From the NCBI GenBank assembly GCA_002099365.1, contig MSED01000013.1, positions 744,001 to 808,000 on the forward strand: a stretch of 64,000 nucleotides of DNA, in the 5' to 3' direction. Of the stretch, positions 45,682 through 56,749 are shown in pieces. The notes below the pieces were generated by a model. That model was not told the origin of the DNA. It made no database searches and saw nothing but the letters and a program-made list of their open reading frames with translations. The position numbers and the translations under genes are program-made. Each line of letters opens with the position of its first letter. The first letter of the stretch is position 1. Origin of the DNA: Phialophora verrucosa. Taxonomy: Eukaryota; Ascomycota; Eurotiomycetes; Chaetothyriales; Herpotrichiellaceae.

Positions 45682-47428
45682 TCAACCCTCCAGCTCACTC
45701 ACCCGCACAAACATGCCCTTCTGAACAAACAGGCCGTAATTCGTGTTCTTCGTGATTGGGTCCACGGGGTCGACCAGACTCCAATCAAACCGGCGCATCA
45801 TCTCGAAAAAGATCTTGTTGAGCTCCAGCCGCGCAATATTCTCTCCCATGCAGCGGAACCGCCCGTTGCCAAAGACGAGATGGTGCGCCTCCTCCATGAC
45901 GGCCAGCCGCTCCGGCGACGCCTCCAGCCAGCGCTCGGGGCGGAAAATCTCCGCGTCCGCGCCGTACACGGCCGTGTTGTGCCGGTGCATGTTCCACGCG
46001 CAGAAAGCCACCTCGGTGCCCGGCGGCAGGTACACGCCCTTGTGCGTATCCCCGTTGGGGCCGACCACGCGGGGCAACAGGCCTGCGGCGGCAGGGTGGT
46101 GGCGCAGGGCCTCCTTGATGCAGGCTTGCAGGTAGGGCAGGCGGAGGGCCTGCTGGTAGGTGATAACGGTGTCGAGGGGCACATCTGCGGCGATGGCTTC
46201 GGCCTGCAGCTTGCGGTACACGTGCGGGTTGGACAGGATGGAGAGGAAGCCGGTGCGTACGATCGTCGCCGTGGTGTCGGACCCGGCGAGCAGCTGGAAG
46301 AGCGATTCGTCCGAGATTTCGAGCTGCGAGAGCCCGTGGTTCTTGAACGACGTGACCATGTCGTGGCGGTGTTTCTCCTCGCTGGTGGAGGAGAACCGGC
46401 CCGCGATGATTTGCTGCGCGACTCTGCACGTGGGCGTTAGAACGATGTGTCCTGTCTGCTGTTCGACCGCGCATAGATGCATTTGCCGATACGGATCAAT
46501 CAGTCTTGACATGGACTGGACTGGACTTACGCTTTGACCTTCCCCAGCCCGGTCTTCTCCTTGGGCGACGGCACAAGGTTGGCCTGCACGGTCGGGATCC
46601 TCGCGATGGCGGACAGCAGCGGCACAGCCGAGAAGACGTTCATGATCGGGAAGTTGTCCTCCATCGACTTCACGTAGGTGTACTTGTCGGTGTCGTCGGC
46701 GACGAAGCCGAACGCTTCGCCTAAGGAGAGGTAAGTGATCACGTCGAGGGTGAAGTATTGGGCGAGTTCGGCCCAGTCGAGGGGCCTGAAGGTCGACCCT
46801 ACGGACAGGTATTTGCGTTTGATCAGGTGCACGACGTCCATGACCATCTGGTCGATGCTGGGTTCGCATTCGGGGTTGTCCTTGCCGGAGTACTATACCA
46901 TTGGTAAGTACTGGAGGCACGCTGAAGTTCGTGGTGGACTTACCCCAGGAGACAGCTTCGCGCGCATCAAAGAGTGCTTCTCGTCATCCAGCTGGGTAAA
47001 GAGGTTTTCTCGCTCCGCGTCCATCTTGAACGCCTTGTACCATTTCCCGCGGGAGTAGTCGTTGATCCGGTTGGCGTTGGCTTTGCGGTAGAGCTCCAGA
47101 TCCCAAGTCACCACCATATTTGGGCTTATCCGGGCAATCGAGCCTGCAACGCTCGTTAGATGCATCGTCCAATTCCCGACGAAAACACGACAGCCTCCAT
47201 ACCATATCGATCGCACGCATCTTTCAGCGCAAGGTGTCCTTTTCCGGACAATGCAGCGCGGATCCACCACCAGTTCGTGAAGCTTGCGAGTGGTGGTCCG
47301 GGAATATGGCGCAGTTTATTGTATGCGATGACCGTCGAAACGAGGTACCATCCTAGAAGGACGAAGGCGAGAAGAGCCAGGATTGAGGTGAAGTTGGCGT
47401 GCAGTGATCCGGCGATCTGTTCGAGCAT
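45682..47428 (-). CDS. Cytochrome P450 monooxygenase (pisatin demethylase-like)
   Basis: Four exons, 47428-47203, 47143-46944, 46892-46531 and 46423-45682, with introns of 59, 51 and 107 nt, giving 509 residues, the normal length. An N-terminal membrane anchor (ILALLAFVLLGWYLVSTVIA) is followed by the proline hinge HIPGPP. Landmarks: IARISPN, YSGKDNP after the second junction, I-helix LLAGSDTTAT with the oxygen-activating Thr, KEALR (ExxR), FRPERW, and the heme loop FGNGRFRCMG near residue 450. Closest in style to the CYP57/pisatin-demethylase-like E-class enzymes, which act on phenolics or in secondary metabolism. It shares a divergent 884-bp promoter with the methyltransferase gene. Membrane-bound at the ER by analogy. 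Confidence 0.9.
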
Positions 47429-48312
47429 CCTGGAACAAATCTGCGGAAGGGTTTGGCCCGGGTAGAAGCGGTCACACTATTGCGAGTGACGAGACAGTAG
47501 GGGGGTAATTTTAGGAGGACTTTGACTGTCGTCTAGCTTTCGAGAGCGCCATGTGGTTTGCTGATAAATGGGATTGTGTAGATTCGACTGTGATCGAGCT
47601 GAGCCTAACTCCAGCTGTGAGCTTCAGTTGAGATGCCAATTGAGGGAAGCTTGAGAGCCAGGTGAGGGGACTCCATCATGCAGCTACTCGCACAGGTACA
47701 TGGATGCTCATCGCCCGATTCCTTAGCACAAAGTCCACGCATTGATAGTGATGATAGTGCTCACCATATTGGCGCCATGATTAGCTCTGCTGGTTCGGCA
47801 TTGCAACAGCCATGTGCCGCCCGCAGCTTTGGCGTGACTTCCGGGCGCCCGCGGGGATGTCTAGGCGCCGTAGCTGCGCCCTTGGGGATTGGTTGCTTGT
47901 CCATGGCGTCCACGAATCAAGGTCCCGCGTTCACTCGCTCGGTTGGATTCTTCAGCGACGAAATGCATGAACTGACGATAACGCCGATGATTTTGGGCAT
48001 AGTCGGAAAACATCGTCCACTGAAATGTGACTGCGGCCACCTCGTGCATTGGAAACGTTTGTGCCGAGGGTTCTAGTCCTGCGCGTGGTGCGGAGACTGC
48101 CACGCTGTCGCCCGCTGTTTAGCAGCGACTAACTAAGTACTTCGGCCCGGCGACGACTTCGATCCCCGGGACAAATCCGTCTCCGAGGCCTCTTGATTTT
48201 TCTCACGAGATCTTACAGCATCTGCTGAGCTCTTGTAAAAGCGCGAAATACTTGCTGTTCGCCCCAGACAAGAGGTCTGTGAATCTCTCAAGATCCGTTT
48301 CCGAGACCGGAC
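47429..48312. promoter_or_regulatory. Shared divergent promoter of P450 and methyltransferase
   Basis: No gene seen. I scanned it for the CCGAAWWTTYRG element of the 51-64 kb cluster and did not find it. Confidence 0.45.
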
Positions 48313-49445
48313 ATGTCTTCGTCTCAACCAGAAGCTCGCGGTGACGGACTGAATCGGCCCGCAGACGAGGTGGAGGTAGACCACGGGGTTTGTTCAACGC
48401 TTTAACGCTGTACTCAAACTGATCATCGGCGCAGTATGACACCGAGGATTCTGGCTTTGAGCAAGATTCTGTTTTGACCCAGTCGGTTCGGTCGAGCATC
48501 TACCAATACAGGGTCGAAAATGGGCGGACATACCACGCATACAAAGAAGGCCAGTACTTCATGCCCAACGACTCGGCCGAGCACGAACGACTCGAACTGC
48601 AACATCGCGCAATGTACCTCGCTGCTGGTGGTCAGGCTTTCTACGCCCCCGTCGGCGACCTCCAGAACGTCTTGGATCTCGGCACCGGCATTGGAACTTG
48701 GGCCGTCGAGGTGGCGGATGCGCACCCCGAGGCGATCGTCACGGGGGTGGACTTGAGTCCCATTCAACCGACGCTCGCTCCGCCAAACACCAAGTGGGAG
48801 ATTGACGACGTCGAGGACGACTGGACCTGGCCGGCAGACCACTTCGATCTCATCTACAGTCAGTTCATGCTGAGCGGGAGTATTGCGGATTTTCCCAAGT
48901 ATTTTCGCCAGGCTTTTAGGTAATTTGCCACTGGTACATTGCGAATCCCATGCTTACATGTCGTGCATAGACACTGCAGGCCGGGCGGCTACTTCGAGCT
49001 TCGCGACCTGGCCACATATCTGCGCAGCGACCATGCTCCAATCAGTGAAGGCAACGCCGTCGATGAGTGGTGTCGTCTCATGAGGCAGGGCATCACCGGC
49101 ATGGGCCGCAGGCTCGATCTGGATTTTGACGAACTAGGTGATTTGATGCGACAAGTCGGGTTCGTCGACGTGGTTGTGCGGCCGTTCAAAATCCCCATAG
49201 GTCGATGGCCTTCGGATCCCAGGCTGAAGGAAGCAGGGCTGTTTCAACTGTACGCTATGTTGGAGGGCGTTGAGGCGTTGACTCTGGCCATCTTCACGCG
49301 TTGTTTGGGCTGGGAGCCCGAACGCGTCCAAGTTTTCCTTGCTGATGTGCGGAAGGAATTTAAAGCTACGAAACGCTATACCTACTGGCCGTGGTATGGG
49401 AGTGATCAAGTCCAATTTAATGTTGCTGTGGAGCTGACTTCTTGA
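48313..49445 (+). CDS. LaeA-like SAM-dependent methyltransferase
   Basis: Proposed exons 48313-48375, 48435-48919 and 48971-49445, 340 residues. The third exon border (gtaatt donor, gcatag acceptor) is clear and restores RHCRPGGYFELRD. The first intron is less sure: its gtagac donor is weak, although the acceptor gcgcag and the phase fit. The class I methyltransferase core is seen in NVLDLGTGIGTWAVEVAD near residue 100, VTGVDLSPIQP, and DLIYSQFMLSGSIADF. This subgroup begins with YRVENGRTYHAYKEGQY, the typical fungal LaeA/UMTA-like start, and includes regulators of secondary metabolism and small-molecule methylases. It pairs divergently with the P450; the two could modify the same compound. 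Confidence 0.85.
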
Positions 49446-51083
49446 TTTGCAGCGCGGTCATTTATGGAAAGAAGCCTCTATCTGTGCCGTGATGAATCGG
49501 CACGATGAGCGATTATGGAGACTGACTACCCTGTCAGGACGGACTTAGTGCCAATCGCAACTGCTAGGCCCTGGGACGTTGTCGTCCATGGTACAACAAT
49601 TGGTTATTCAGTCCCGGTAGCGTCAGGCATGGCTGCGCACGAGGGACGGCATTGGCAGACTGCTCTCTGCGCATGCTAAATTGCCACATCCGAGAACGAA
49701 ACACTGTCGATATACGCGAACCGTCCAGGGCTATTTTTGAGGATTATACTATCGGACAGCTACGACGGCGACTGCAAACAAGACCGTGGATCCCCCCACA
49801 GAGAAACTCCCAGTATGGCTCGATGGATTGATCGATCTACTCCAAAGGCCCTGTGCTCGGCGATCAGTCATCGGATCATGGTCTGCCAGCATACAGACTC
49901 TCTTGGACGTGTCGCATGAAGGGGAAGACTTCCACCGGCCAGGGACGGGATATTGCTTGCGCAAGTCTGCATCGAGGTCAACACATGTCCAGATTCGCTT
50001 CTTGAGCTCTCCATTCACGGAGGCTAAGGCTTTGGGAGCGCGATGAAGTCAAGCGAGGGCGATATGCAAGCAATCCGTGGTAGCCCGCGCGGATAATGAA
50101 GCTACGACCGATTGCGGGTTACCCTATCCTTCAAAATAATTCGACGCAATATCCAAAAGCACGGACGCTCTCGGTCCCCAGGATGAGATTTGTTCGAGAT
50201 GCCTCAGCAGGGAGAAATTACGATTCGGATACTCTCACTTGCACCAATTCGGATTGTCGCCGCGATGGACACTTCCCCGAATCCTGGACTTCAAGTGTTC
50301 TCCTTCTGAACTCTATCCTTCAACATCGAGTGTCAGTCTCTGTTTCTGACGCGTTCACTTCTCTTTCCCGCGCGGAGACAAATCGAAACACGAAAGGGCG
50401 GCATTCATCCACAGAGACGGGAGGAACCTCGGCGACGGGCTGAAGAGGGTTTTTGAGGTGCAGATATCGGATATCCTGCTGTGAGGAAGTACGTGACGCT
50501 AATACCGGGGCGGGGTGTGATCTTCGTCGTAGCAGTAACGATCTGTCACGCGAGGTATGGTGAAGGCGTGGTGAGATCTCAGACAGGCGAGAATAACTGA
50601 TCAAACCGCTTTGATGGGTCCGAGTTGCCGTGGCGCTCACGGCGGACCTAGGGAGAGTCAGTCATTCCATCCATATGGTGTTAATGAAAAGACGTAGCAT
50701 AATAGCGTGAGTCGGTGAACCGTTGTGCTAATGTAGCAAATCCAGGAAAACCAAGAACGGGATAGAACGCTTCAAGGGGGCCAGTCTCTGGCTGCTCATC
50801 GCAATGGACACTTTACACTGTGCAGGCCACAACTGGCATGAACTTCGATCACAAAGATAGGCCACGCCAAGGGAGGAGAAAGTTCTCTATAGCAGTTGCA
50901 AGTCGGCACGAGTCGCAGCGCGGCCTATCCACTTCTAACGACATGCTCTACGAGCGCGATAGCTGTATGTCATGCCAGATCTTGAAATCGCCCAGCGTCT
51001 CCCACTCAGTGCGGCCTGGATAACGTCCATAGCACGGCTTTCCTTTTGTTCCAGAGTTCTCTTTCCCAACGGTTGCAGCGCCG
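49446..51083. other. Gene-free spacer
   Basis: About 1.6 kb between the methyltransferase and FAH-family genes with no supported gene or repeat. It marks the left border of the proposed catabolic cluster. Confidence 0.4.
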
Positions 51084-52182
51084 TCATTCATACTTGATGC
51101 CGTGGACCAGAGTGCCAATCTTGCCGAACGTAATCTCAACCTTGTCCCCATGCTTCAGGAATTTTGGGGGTTTTGACGAAAAGCCCACTCCACCCGGCGT
51201 TCCCGTCAGCACCACCGTGCCAGCATGTAATGTGTGGCCTCTGCTTAGAAACTCGATGATAGCAGGGATGTCGAAGTGGAGTTCCGAAGTGTTACTCTGC
51301 TGCCTCACCTCCCCGTTGACTTTCGTGAGGAGGGACAGATCGTGTGGGTTCTCGATCACCTGCGGCACACCACGTCAATACACGGTACGTAGGACGTATC
51401 ATACGATAACCCACGAACATTACGCGACACGATGCATGGCCCAAGGGGTACAAAGCCATCGAAACTCTTGCCATAGGTCATCTGTGGAGGAGGAAATGTC
51501 CCCACAAGGTCAGGATCCATCTGCCACTTCCTGCGACCCTCCGATGTCAGCTCAGAGGCTCTTCGGCCAGTCAGTCGCTCGCGGACGAACCTTGCGGAGA
51601 CGTCGTCCGAGGACGTGTAGCCGAGCACATATTCTAGTGCGTCCTCTCTGTTCACATTCTTGGCATCCTTCGCGATAACGAACGCCAATTCACCCTCGTA
51701 GTCGGCCTGGTCGTCTTGTATGAACTTTGGGATTTCAACATCGTCGCCGTAGCCTGCAACTGCGCCAGATGTCTTGGAAAACATTGCCGGATATCGAGGT
51801 GGTTTAATGTTAAGTTCTCGAACTTCGGCAGGGAGCAAAGATTAGCATTTCTGAACAGGGCGGCAGCGGGGATATAGGCCCGACGCGTGCGATACATACG
51901 GTGGCTCAGATAATTCCCGCCAATGCATTGCACTGAGGGGATTTGGCGATACGTCAAAGGCCCTAGCAGCCGTTTGACCCGCACCATCTTGTCAGTGACA
52001 GTGCAATCGGCTGTTAAGGGATCTCCAGTGATGATTTTGGCTTGCAGCGAGGAGAGGTTCTCGGGTAATCCAATGTCAAAGTCTGCGTTGGGAACCACAG
52101 CGTCACCATAGCACATGGCATCGTCTTCGGCGCTGATGAAGCGGATGAGGCGATCCCAAGGCACTTGTCGGCTTTCCGCCAT
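51084..52182 (-). CDS. Fumarylacetoacetate hydrolase (FAH) family protein
   Basis: Three exons, 52182-51900, 51822-51419 and 51359-51084, introns of 77 and 59 nt, giving 320 residues. The second donor is an uncommon gttcgt, chosen because it alone keeps phase and joins SRN to VIENPHDLSLLTK. Typical parts: WDRLIRFISAEDDAMCYGD at the start, PPRYPAMFSKTSG, DYEGELAFVIAKDAK with the metal-binding acids, GYTSSDDVSAR, KSFDGFVPLGP, LTKVNGEV and LTGTPGGVGF near the end. The family includes C-C bond hydrolases, decarboxylases and isomerases that act on ring-fission products of aromatics. An insertion of about 20 residues follows DDVSARFVRERL. Start taken at the first ATG; the frame upstream has only GTG. 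First enzyme of the cluster. Confidence 0.87.
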
Positions 52183-53006
52183 GATGTTGCTTTCGTCTTT
52201 CTTTGAAGTGGCGTGTTCCGAACTGCAGTGAGCCACCGTCTGCTGGAATACTTCGATAATATCTCTATGTACCTGGGTTTAAACAGCCGGCGGGAGGTGG
52301 ACCAGCGTGTGAAAGACGAGGAGGGACGACACAAACTGTTCTTCTCGAGAAGCTCAGCGCCATGTTACTTACGATTGCTTACAAACACGAGCAACCGCTC
52401 ATTCGTGTATGTTGCGGAGAAGGAATCAGCTTTGAGAATATCGTGCAGGCATAGGTCTCGCTCCCACGCTCAAAGAGAACGAGCGTCTCAGCTTGCTCCA
52501 AGCACTTGAGGCGGATCCATCGCGTCTGCATATTTTCGGCGCCGAATTTTTGGAGGTCGCTAGCAGCAGGCTTCCCGAGCGATTGACCTCAAGGCAGCAG
52601 TAGAGGTTACAGATGAAAGGTCAATTTCGGAGACGCTGGATCCGGGGGGGTGAGGGCGTCTCTACGTTGCACAAACAGACCTGAATTGTCCATATTCTCA
52701 GAGTTTACGGTTTTAAAGGATTGTGATTGTGATTGATTAAATTCTAACCGGAGACGCGTCTGTGAACTCTGAATCAAGCGATGACGTAAGACATCGCGCT
52801 ACACACCTGCACGTGACTCTCATCCAACTGCCACCTGAGTCTCTGTTTTTACCAGTTACACCGTCAGATACCTCCCTGCTACATATTAATATTAACATTC
52901 TGCACCATCAGAAATGCATGGCCCGGACATGGAACCTCTCTTGCTGTTTCGCAACCTATGTCTGTCCCAACTCAATCTCTTGAGGCAACTGCCTGAATGC
53001 GGACTG
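52183..53006. promoter_or_regulatory. Upstream region of the FAH-family gene
   Basis: Contains the 12-bp palindrome TTCGGCGCCGAA at 52535-52546 and, overlapping it, the cluster element CCGAATTTTTGG at 52542-52553, about 360 bp before the FAH start codon. No gene seen. Confidence 0.5.
52542..52553 (+). promoter_or_regulatory. Cluster element copy 1 (CCGAAWWTTYRG)
   Basis: CCGAATTTTTGG upstream of the FAH-family gene; see finding on the shared element. Confidence 0.5.
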
Positions 53007-54680
53007 TTAGACTGTCTGGAAGTCCAGCTTCCCTGCCCACGTTCTCATCCTCTTTCCGAACGCTTGCAGCCCAATGATTAACAACAACCCCACGACACAC
53101 AGAGCTGCCTGCGTTGATAAGGTTGTCTTGGTACCATCTTTGGAGGCCCACGGGATCTGCTCATAGCTGATGATGAAGCCTCCCACTGTTCGTCCCAGGA
53201 GCAGCCACGCCGAGACCTCCCCAGAGGCTTCGGGATAGCAATCAAGATTGTATGCATTTAGAGATACTGTCGCCACCATGAGGCCCGCGGAGAATAGTGC
53301 CCAGCTCACGGCGACCACCATATAATGGTAATGGTCGTCCAGAGCGACGCCAAGCAGAACCAGTCCAATCACCAGGGCTGGGGTGGCTACCCAGATGGCC
53401 ATAAGGCGTGCCTCGGGCTCGAAATTTCCGTCATGGCGGGCGATATACCGACGAGCGATTATGTCGTGCAGCCAGTGCCCAACGGCTGCGCCTGCTAACG
53501 TTCCCACCAGAGGGGAGAAGTAGAAGAAGCCAATCTGTTTCAGGCCAAATTGGTAATCTGGCGTCAGAAAGACTCCAAGGGTGTTGTTTATTCCAATTGT
53601 CCAGGAAAAGGTGAGCAGATTGTACAGAGTCGACAGGATTGTGGTCGGTTTAGCGAGTACTTTAAGCGGACGAAGCAGGGACTGGCTGAATGTGTTTCTC
53701 ATGTTTCGGGACCGGAATTGTTCAGTCCCCACAAGTCGAAGAAGTCTCGACCTTCTCTCCGGCTGTTGATCGCGCGGGATTCGTCGATCATAGTAAGTTT
53801 CGTCCAGGAACACGACGATGGCAACCAGACATCCGCCTATCATGGCGAAACAGACCCAGAACGGGATTGGCCAGGGCTGGGTGGTTATCATGAAAAATGC
53901 AAAAGCTGGGCCCAACGCCGGGGCGAACATCACGGGAGCGAAAAGGATGTTGATTTTCCGGCTGCATGGTGTCAGATTCCGATTCTTGGGCGGCGTAGAA
54001 AAGGAGGAAGAAACTCACGCTCTTTCATGAAAGAAGAACACGTCATTGATGTACATGAGACCGCCGCCCGAGGCCACTGGGGAGAAAAAGCCGTTCAGAA
54101 TCCGGGCAGCCATGAACGATTCGAAGGATCCAGCACCGGCGGCCCAGCCCGCCGTTGCAAATGTCAGCGCAAGGAACCAGAAGAGAACCGGTGCCCGACC
54201 GAAATACGAGGAGAGCGTGACTGAGACAACAGAGCCTACTCCAAGCATGAAGACGTTGCCCGCTTGAGAATGATTGACATGATCAGGAGTGATATTCCAA
54301 ATGCTTGAAAGAGTCAATCGTTCTCAGCCATGCTCGAGAGGGAATCTTTGGACTTACATTGATTGCGGGAACAAAGCTGCGGCTCCCGTCGCACTGCAGT
54401 ATTCCGGCAAGAGGGCGGTCGCGGAAACAATCGTTAAGAACACCCCTTTCCTCAGAGGTGACCAGTTCAGAGGATCTTGAGGATCGTCAGTCGGCTGTGG
54501 AACCAGAATCGTGTGACCGTCTTCGGCGAGCTTCAGGCCAGCTTGCTTAGCCCCTTTGGTGTCCACGACATACCCTTCTTTCTCGTTGAACTCGTGTATG
54601 TTGACTATCTGGGCCATGTCCAATGGTGGGACGGCCTCGATCTCGGTATGATATGCTGACGATGATTTCCCGTTGTCCAT
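53007..54680 (-). CDS. MFS transporter (DHA1-like drug/metabolite family)
   Basis: Three exons, 54680-54358, 54303-54019 and 53961-53007, introns of 54 and 57 nt with clear GT-AG borders, giving 520 residues. A hydrophilic head of about 75 residues (ending DDPQDPLNWSPLRK, a hallmark of fungal DHA1 members) precedes twelve predicted membrane helices. Seen are the TM2-loop motif SSYFGRAPVLFW, helix 5 with MFAPALGPAF, a long central loop rich in Arg (PERRSRLLRL), and the second bundle with VATPALVIGLVLLGVA and LLLGRTVGGFIISYEQ. These transporters move small organic acids, drugs or toxins across the plasma membrane by proton exchange. In this setting uptake of the cluster's substrate is the simplest role, export is possible. 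Confidence 0.9.
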
Positions 54681-56749
54681 GGCTAATACAATTCCGACCG
54701 CTCCTCAAGGTATTTGTCAAAGTAGTGTGGAGTAGGAACGTGGAGGGGCAGATCATAGTTTCAGATCACTTCGACGACGATTATATGCAATTTCTACACC
54801 TTGCCGCGATCACCGACGAGTCGACCTGAGAGAAGCCGAGAGCAAGTCCCGCGTTTTGATTTTCAAACGGGGTGCACGTCGCATGGTTGAAACAGGTATT
54901 ACCCCATGGGGCCCCGTGTTCGCTTGATGTTCGAAGGGCAAGGTCCCGGATCATGCGTTCACCCAGCGAATAGGGCCCTTCTCGTAATTCAGAGCCTGGA
55001 TGCATCGACTTCGAATGTATGATTGGTGTTGTCTTCGCCACATGTGTAGGAACCGCCGAGGCTGCTTCCCCAAAGTATCCAACACTGTACACAAGCACAT
55101 CGGGAGAGGGGTGGACCATCGTGAAGGTATCGCTTTCAAAAACACAAACCTTCCAAGCCCGTTACCGTCGCCGCTTCCCGCAAACGTTCTCATGCACACC
55201 TCGAAGGGCCGTGTAAACACGACGACTGGGCCGGCCCATCTTCTTCACAACACATGAAGCATCCTTCTCGAAGTAGGGCGCGAAGGAAGACGCAGGGGAG
55301 AGGCTGCTAAGGCATGCTTCGCACAGAACCGTCAAATACCGCCGCGCTGTGTTGGTCGAAGCTTCGGCGCCGAAATTTCAGACACCTGATAAGTCTTGTA
55401 TCGGGGATGTTGTGCACTCCCGGCCACGGCGCAGACCTGACATTCTGCATTCAGCTCGGCAGTCCCTGCTTGTCACGTAGCGCGTGCAAGCCTCAAAGGA
55501 TGTTCTGGCAAGATGGCCGGCAGATTATGAGTGGGAAGCTGCCACTGTTTATGTCTTGACTATGCTGAAGTTGTCGAGGAATGTTCTGCCGCTTAGCGAG
55601 GCTGCGAGGTCAGGAGCGTCGAAGCCTGCCAGTGTCCCACGGTACTGCACCGACGAGCATTGGGTTCGGGACAGATGCACACTTCGAAGGTTTGTTTTGG
55701 CTCCTCTAAGATCTACGCTGCTCGGGTCACGTACGCGCAAGGAACCAGTTGGGAACTCCCTCCCTCCCTCCCTCCCACCTATCTTGTTGGGACTAGGAGG
55801 GGTTAGGATCACAAGTCATAGGGATCGCCAACTTCATCTTAAACAGGACAAGCTGCATTTTTGGGGGGTCCTGTTTTCTTTTCTTTTCTTTTTCGCGAGT
55901 TTAGTTACGTCTCGTGGCAGAGACGTGGCCGCTCTTTGTCGTCCAGAAAACCCTTCACCCGGATCAAAATCGTGAATCTGTTGGCCTCCGCACGATCGGT
56001 CCCGACGCACCGACAAGTTGATGTATCTCCATCCTCGCTGTGATCCGGCGTATTTCGCTCTGACATAAGCAGACAGTCCGTCCGATGGAGCATCGGGCTG
56101 ACACTGACTACCCTACTGTGTATGTACTATCGTGTCGTGAGGCCGGGGAGACTCCGCGCTCACCAGCCCCATCAAGGGGCCACCCGCTGAGTCATGGGCC
56201 GAGTTCTTTAACGACGTACTCCGTACTCCGTACTCTTGTACCGAGTACTCCTCACATCTTCAACATTTACTGTACCGTCGACATCAGGCTACAGGGTAAG
56301 CCCTTGACGTTGTGGAGCTGGTGACAACGTTACATATGGAGCGGGTTCCTTGCATACGGGTAAGATAGTATACAATGCATTGTTTCAGCTCATTCGTTCT
56401 CTCGGGCGTCCGCCTCGACGCATGCTCTGCCTGTTGCGGGGGAGCTATAGAACGAACAAATGACCAGCACAGGGCAGAACCAGGTACAACCGGCACGATA
56501 AAGCAGGCAGAGGTAAGCCGTATATACAGAAGATGGACCCTATCCTGTGTAATGCTGTACCAGAGACCCACCAAGGCGGCCAACATGACGTGAAGCGTGT
56601 TTCGACAGCACGTTGCAACTGTGACCCTTTAAAAATGCCCCTTCGTGGCTGGTCTTGATTGTGCACAACGCCTTCCAACCACCGTCACCTTGGGAAAATC
56701 CCAATATACTTCCTGAATCACCCCGAATCTGAGGGACTCTGACGCAGAT
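54681..56749. promoter_or_regulatory. Divergent control region of transporter and CoA ligase
   Basis: Two kilobases without a supported gene. It holds a second copy of the palindrome TTCGGCGCCGAA at 55363-55374 with the overlapping element CCGAAATTTCAG at 55370-55381, five TCCC repeats at 55757-55776, three CGTACTC repeats at 56215-56235, and a CGG-N7-CCG at 56144-56156. A minus-strand frame at 54781-55119 is ATG-initiated but I cannot support it as a gene. Confidence 0.5.
55370..55381 (+). promoter_or_regulatory. Cluster element copy 2 (CCGAAWWTTYRG)
   Basis: CCGAAATTTCAG, about 690 bp before the transporter start and 1.4 kb before the CoA ligase start. Confidence 0.5.

Noticed and set aside
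54781..55220. Minus-strand frames with a segment vaguely like carboxymuconolactone decarboxylase
   Set aside because: The resemblance is limited to about 20 residues and lacks the catalytic Cys/His pattern; the two frames cannot be joined by a convincing intron.
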